From Actinomycetota bacterium (GTDB lineage: Bacteria; Actinomycetota; Actinomycetes; Streptosporangiales; Streptosporangiaceae): 9,026 nt of DNA. Where the stretch lies: NCBI GenBank assembly GCA_003140115.1, contig PLIQ01000522.1, positions 1 to 9,026 of the forward strand, written 5' to 3'. A program made the translations under genes and the position numbers. Positions 5,751 through 9,026 of this stretch are shown here, piece after piece. The notes under the pieces were generated by a model. It was not told where the DNA came from, ran no database searches, and was given only the letters and a program-made list of their open reading frames with translations. Position 1 is the first letter of the stretch. The number at the start of each line of letters is the position of its first letter.

Positions 5751-6902
5751 GTGGCACCTCGCGTACTTATTGATGCGACCGACGTGCCAGCCGACCGGGG
5801 TGCGCTCGGCCGGTACGTTGACGGGCTGATCGGCGCCCTCGACGTGGCCGGCGCGGACCTGGCCGTGGTCTGCCAGCGGGCCGACGAGGAACGCTACGGG
5901 CGGCTCGCCCCCAGCGCACGCGTCGTCACCGGGCCCACCGCGCTGTCGCACCGCGCCGCCCGGCTGGCCTGGGAGCAGAGCGGGCTGCCGGTCGTGGCCC
6001 AGCAGGTCAACGCCGACGTCATCCACGTGCCGTACTACTCGATGCCGCTGCGCCCCGGGCGGCCCACCGTGGTGACCGTGCACGACGTCACCTTCTTCAC
6101 CGAGCCCGAGTTGTACAGCCCGGTCAGCGCGATGTTCTTCAAGTCCGCGATCCGCACCGCGGCGCGCCGCGCGGCCCGGCTCATCGTGCCGTCCAAGGCC
6201 ACCCGCGACGAGCTGGAGCGGGTCCTGGGCGCGGATCCGACCAAGATCGACGTCGCCTACCACGGCGTGGATCACCGGCTGTTCCACCGGCCCGATCCGC
6301 AGCAGGTCTCCCAGGTGTCCAACCGGCTGGGCCTGCACGGCAAGCCGTACATCGCCTTCCTCGGCATGCTCGAGCCGCGCAAGAACGTGGCCGCGCTGAT
6401 CACCGGCTGGGCCGCCGCGGTAGCCGACCTCGACGAACCGCCCGCGCTGGTCCTGGGCGGCGGCGGCGGCTGGAGCGAGGAGGTGGACACCGCGGTGGCC
6501 GCGGTGCCGCCGCACCTGCGCCTGATCCGCCCCGGGTACCTGCGCTTCTCCGACCTGCCCGGCTTCCTCGGCGGCGCGCTCGTAGTGGCGTTCCCGAGCC
6601 GGGGCGAGGGCTTCGGGCTGCCGGTGCTGGAGGCCATGGCGTGCGGCGCGCCGGTACTGACCACCCACTGCACCTCGCTGCCCGAGGTGGGCGGTGAGGC
6701 TGTCGCCTACACCGAACCCGACGTCGACAGCATCCGCGACGCGCTGCGCTCGCTGCTCGACGACGCCGCCCGGCGGCAAATGCTGGGCGCCGCCGGGTAC
6801 GCCCGGTCGCAGGAGTTCAGCTGGGCCGCGTCGGCCGAAGCCCACCTGGCCTCCTACCGGCGCGCCGTCGAACAACCCGACGCTAACGTCCACGCGGTGT
6901 AA
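5751..6902 (+). CDS. GT4-family (GT-B fold) glycosyltransferase
   Basis: The 383-aa protein has the two-domain GT-B architecture of retaining GT4 enzymes. The N-terminal acceptor domain starts directly with a strand (RVLIDATDVPADRGALGRY, 4-22) and includes IHVPYYSMPL (91-100) and TVHDVTFF (109-116). The C-terminal donor domain contains LGMLEPRKN (204-212), whose Arg/Lys typically contact the nucleotide diphosphate, and PSRGEGFGLPVLEAMACGAP (282-301) with the E-x7-E pair Glu286/Glu294. SLPEVGGEAVAY (309-320) follows, then a helical tail. No signal peptide or membrane segment is visible, so it is probably cytoplasmic or peripheral. The next gene makes GDP-mannose and begins 11 nt after the stop, so a mannosyltransferase in envelope glycan or glycolipid synthesis is the best guess; donor and acceptor cannot be fixed from sequence. 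Start GTG 5751 is chosen for the Shine-Dalgarno GGAAGGGAG 11 nt upstream and because the first strand begins at once. Its stop codon forms part of the -10-like element of the next gene. Confidence 0.88.
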   Translation: MAPRVLIDATDVPADRGALGRYVDGLIGALDVAGADLAVVCQRADEERYGRLAPSARVVTGPTALSHRAARLAWEQSGLPVVAQQVNADVIHVPYYSMPLRPGRPTVVTVHDVTFFTEPELYSPVSAMFFKSAIRTAARRAARLIVPSKATRDELERVLGADPTKIDVAYHGVDHRLFHRPDPQQVSQVSNRLGLHGKPYIAFLGMLEPRKNVAALITGWAAAVADLDEPPALVLGGGGGWSEEVDTAVAAVPPHLRLIRPGYLRFSDLPGFLGGALVVAFPSRGEGFGLPVLEAMACGAPVLTTHCTSLPEVGGEAVAYTEPDVDSIRDALRSLLDDAARRQMLGAAGYARSQEFSWAASAEAHLASYRRAVEQPDANVHAV

Positions 6903-6905
6903 CCT
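6900..6905 (+). promoter_or_regulatory. -10-like element overlapping the glycosyltransferase stop codon, for manB
   Basis: TAACCT starts with the TAA stop codon of the glycosyltransferase and lies 8 nt before ATG 6914. It is the same hexamer as at moaE and is likewise followed within one base by GTTT. No Shine-Dalgarno is present, so the manB transcript may be nearly leaderless from this site, in addition to read-through from upstream. No clear -35 was seen. Confidence 0.4.
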
Positions 6906-6913
6906 GTTTTCTC

Positions 6914-8002
6914 ATGCCGCGCGAACCACTTGAGGCCATCGTCCTGGTCGGCGGCCAGGGAACCCGGCTACGGCCGCTGACCCTGTCCACGCCCAAGCCC
7001 CTGCTCCCGACCGCGGGGGTGCCGTTCCTGGCCCACCTGCTGGCCCGGGCGGCGGCCGGCGGCGTCACCCACGTCGTCCTCGCCACCTGCTACAAGGCGG
7101 ACATGTTCGCCGCCAGCTTCGGTGACGGCTCGGCGTTCGGGCTGGAGATCGACTACGTCCAGGAGGACGTGCCGCTGGACACCGGCGGCGGAATTCGCAA
7201 CGCCGCCGCCTCGCTGCGTGGCAGCGGACCCGGCGACCCGATCGTGGTCCTCAACTCCGACATCTTGTCCGGGCACGACCTCGGGGCTCAGGTCGACCTG
7301 CACGGCAAGACCGAAGCCGCGGTGACCCTGCACCTGGTCGAGGTCGACAACCCGTCCCGGTTCGGCGTGGTGCCCACCGACGACTCGGGCCGCGTGACCG
7401 CGTTCCTGGAGAAGGCGCCGGACCCGGTGACCAACCGGATCAACGCCGGGTGCTACGTGTTCCGGCGCGAGGTCATTGGCCAGATCCCGGCCGGGCGCCG
7501 GGTCTCCGTCGAGCGGGAGACGTTTCCGGGCCTGATCGAGTCCGGGCAGCTGGTCATGGGCTACCCCGAGTCGGCGTACTGGCTCGACGTCGGGACGCCC
7601 CAGGCCTTCGTCCGCGGCTCGTGCGACCTGGTGCTCGGGCGACTGCCTGGGCCCGCCGTCCCCGGCCCCGCCGGGCCCTTGCTGCTGCTCGCGGGCGCCG
7701 AGGTGGCCCCGGACGCGTCGGTATCCGGCGGCACGGTGGTGGGCGCGGGCGCGTCGGTCGGCGCCGGGGCCATCGTGTCCGGCAGCGTGCTGTTCGATGA
7801 CGCCACCGTCGGCGCGGGCGCCGTGGTACGCGACTCGATCATCGGCCGCGGCGCCGTGCTGGCCCCCGGCGTGATCCTCGACGACGCCCTGATCGGCGAC
7901 GGAGCCTTCATCGCCGCAGGCAACGAACTGGCCCACGGCATCCGCATCTGGCCCGGCGTCCGCCTAGAACCCACCTCAGTCCGCTTCTCCTCAGACGTGT
8001 GA
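6914..8002 (+). CDS. manB: Mannose-1-phosphate guanylyltransferase (GDP-mannose pyrophosphorylase), mycobacterial ManB type
   Basis: It makes GDP-mannose from mannose-1-phosphate and GTP, the donor for mannosylated glycans, lipoglycans and glycoproteins; cytoplasmic. The 362-aa protein has an N-terminal nucleotidyltransferase domain with VGGQGTRLRPLT (12-23), PKPLLP (27-32, Lys28), DTGGGIRNA (89-97), the metal-binding LNSD (113-116), FLEKAPDP (164-171), NAGCYVF (177-183) and YWLDVGTP (222-229). From about 262 to 345 a left-handed beta-helix of hexapeptide repeats follows (e.g. GTVVGAGASVGAGAIV), ending RIWPGVRLEPTSVRFSSDV. It resembles from memory Mycobacterium tuberculosis ManB (Rv3264c) over its whole length, including the SSDV terminus. 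The symbol varies: manB in mycobacteria, manC or gmp elsewhere. Other sugar-1-phosphate nucleotidyltransferases share the fold, so specificity is by similarity. Start ATG 6914 leaves an 11-nt gap after the glycosyltransferase; no Shine-Dalgarno is visible. Confidence 0.9.
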   Translation: MPREPLEAIVLVGGQGTRLRPLTLSTPKPLLPTAGVPFLAHLLARAAAGGVTHVVLATCYKADMFAASFGDGSAFGLEIDYVQEDVPLDTGGGIRNAAASLRGSGPGDPIVVLNSDILSGHDLGAQVDLHGKTEAAVTLHLVEVDNPSRFGVVPTDDSGRVTAFLEKAPDPVTNRINAGCYVFRREVIGQIPAGRRVSVERETFPGLIESGQLVMGYPESAYWLDVGTPQAFVRGSCDLVLGRLPGPAVPGPAGPLLLLAGAEVAPDASVSGGTVVGAGASVGAGAIVSGSVLFDDATVGAGAVVRDSIIGRGAVLAPGVILDDALIGDGAFIAAGNELAHGIRIWPGVRLEPTSVRFSSDV

Positions 8003-8003
8003 G

Positions 8004-9017
8004 TTGACCCACCAGGCAGCCCCGCCCCATCCTCCCGCGCCGACCCCACCCGATGCGGCCGTGCCGTCTCCTCCCGATCCGCCCGCGCCGCCCTCACCCG
8101 ACGCCGGGCTGCGCCGCGAGTGGCGGGCACCGTTCGCCGTCGACGTCCGGCTCACCCTTTCCCCGCACCGCCGCGGCGGCCGCGATCCCGCCTACCGCGT
8201 GGACCAGGCGGGCGCCGTCTGGCGCACCTCGCTGACCCCCGACGGCCCTGGCACCCTCCGCGTGACCTCCTGTGGGTCCGATAACACCCTGGTCATCGGC
8301 CAGGCCTGGGGTCCGGGCGCCGCCTGGCTGCTAGACACCCTCCCCGTCCAGCTCGGCGCGCACGACGACCTGTCCGGGTTCACCCCGCACCATGCCATCG
8401 TCGGCGAGCTGGCCCTGCGCCATCCCGGGCTGCGGGTCGGCCGGACCGGCCGGCTGTTCGAGGCGCTGGTCCCCGCGGTCCTGGAGCAGAAGGTGGTAGG
8501 CGTGGAAGCCCACCGCGCCTGGCGGATCCTGCTCGGCAAGTTCGGCACCGCGGCGCCCGGCCCGGCCCCGCAGGGGATGCGGGTCGTCCCGCCGCCGAGG
8601 GTCTGGGCGCGCATCCCGTCCTGGGACTGGCACCGAGCCGGCGTCGAAGGCGTCCGCGCCCGGACCATCATCACCGCCGCCGACGTCGCCAGCCGCCTAG
8701 AGCAGGCCCTGGACCAGGACCCGGCCGAAGCCGACCGCCGCTTGCGCTCCCTGCCCGGCATCGGCCCCTGGACCTCGGCCGAGATCCGCCAGCGCGCCGC
8801 GGGCGACGCCGACGCGGTCTCGGTCGGCGACTACCACCTGCCCAAGACCGTCGGCTGGACCCTGGCCCGCCAGATCACCGACGACGCCGGCATGCTCGAG
8901 CTGCTCGCCCCCTACGCCGGCCACCGCTACCGGGTGACCAGGCTTGTCGAACTCGGCGGCAGCCTCCCGCCGCGGCGCGGCCCCCGCATGTCCGTCCGCG
9001 ACTACCGCGCCTTCTAG
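8004..9017 (+). CDS. DNA-3-methyladenine glycosylase, AlkA/HhH-GPD family
   Basis: This is a base-excision repair enzyme that would remove alkylated purines from DNA. The 337-aa protein begins with a proline-rich, probably disordered segment (7-33; 15 of 27 residues are Pro). A conserved N-terminal domain follows (RGGRDPAYR at 57-65, AVWRTSLTPDGPGTLRV at 71-87). The HhH-GPD core starts at LVPAVLEQKVVG (155-166). The helix-hairpin-helix reads LRSLPGIGPWTSAEI (247-261), and Asp276 in SVGDYHLPK is the expected catalytic Asp, equivalent to Asp238 of E. coli AlkA. The C-terminus RDYRAF is typical of actinobacterial members. Start: this frame opens at a TAG (7965-7967) and the first possible start is TTG 8004, one base after the manB stop, with no Shine-Dalgarno, so translational coupling is likely. 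GTG 8061 is the alternative and would remove 19 residues of the Pro-rich tail. It is presumably in the manB transcript. The role is by family; exact lesion range is unknown. Confidence 0.88.
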   Translation: MTHQAAPPHPPAPTPPDAAVPSPPDPPAPPSPDAGLRREWRAPFAVDVRLTLSPHRRGGRDPAYRVDQAGAVWRTSLTPDGPGTLRVTSCGSDNTLVIGQAWGPGAAWLLDTLPVQLGAHDDLSGFTPHHAIVGELALRHPGLRVGRTGRLFEALVPAVLEQKVVGVEAHRAWRILLGKFGTAAPGPAPQGMRVVPPPRVWARIPSWDWHRAGVEGVRARTIITAADVASRLEQALDQDPAEADRRLRSLPGIGPWTSAEIRQRAAGDADAVSVGDYHLPKTVGWTLARQITDDAGMLELLAPYAGHRYRVTRLVELGGSLPPRRGPRMSVRDYRAF

Positions 9018-9026
9018 CCCCGGCCG

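Noticed and set aside
4608..6893. A 761-codon minus-strand open frame across the protease and the glycosyltransferase
   Set aside because: It overlaps two clearly recognised plus-strand genes, has low-complexity composition and no domain. Even its part within the 5560-5750 gap shows no coding signal I trust.
7700..7960. Repetitive G+C-rich DNA near the end of manB as a possible repeat array
   Set aside because: The repetition follows the hexapeptide pattern of the encoded left-handed beta-helix and is a protein-level feature.

Overview
The window looks like chromosomal DNA from a high-G+C actinomycete (phylum Actinomycetota). G+C is uniformly high, codons end mostly in G or C, and GTG and TTG starts are likely. 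The gene content also fits: a DUF2342-type 'zincin_2' protein, a YlbL/Lon-like PDZ protease, a stand-alone MoaE, and a mycobacterial ManB-type GDP-mannose pyrophosphorylase. The order or genus cannot be resolved from the sequence. Nothing points to horizontal transfer: I see no transposase, integrase, tRNA, CRISPR array or drop in G+C. The region reads as core chromosome, densely coding, with eight protein genes.

Layout. Two genes lie on the minus strand in the left third. They are a pyridine nucleotide-disulfide oxidoreductase cut by the left edge (<1-1365) and, upstream of it, a DUF2342/zincin_2 protein (1433-2821). A divergent intergenic region near 2822-2900 separates them from six plus-strand genes. 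These are an atypical, membrane-tailed SDR/epimerase (2857-4005), MoaE for molybdopterin synthase (4073-4495), a membrane-anchored PDZ plus Lon-type serine protease (4525-5559), then after a 191-bp gap a GT4 glycosyltransferase (5751-6902), a mannose-1-phosphate guanylyltransferase (6914-8002) and an AlkA-type DNA glycosylase (8004-9017).

How the genes relate. The glycosyltransferase and the GDP-mannose pyrophosphorylase form a plausible sugar-donor and transfer pair for envelope glycan or glycolipid synthesis. The glycosylase follows the pyrophosphorylase with one base between stop and start codons, so it is probably cotranscribed, and its TTG start may depend on translational coupling. SDR, MoaE and PDZ protease sit together but share no obvious pathway.

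Expression signals are the most distinctive part of the non-coding sequence. moaE, the PDZ protease and manB each have a TAnnnT -10-like hexamer 6-8 nt before the start codon and no Shine-Dalgarno sequence, which suggests leaderless or nearly leaderless mRNAs. The oxidoreductase gene is preceded by a 16/17-bp tandem duplication that carries its ribosome-binding site twice. No obviously new biological system was found. The points worth a second look are these signals, several enzymes with non-canonical catalytic motifs, and a small in-frame tandem repeat in the protease.
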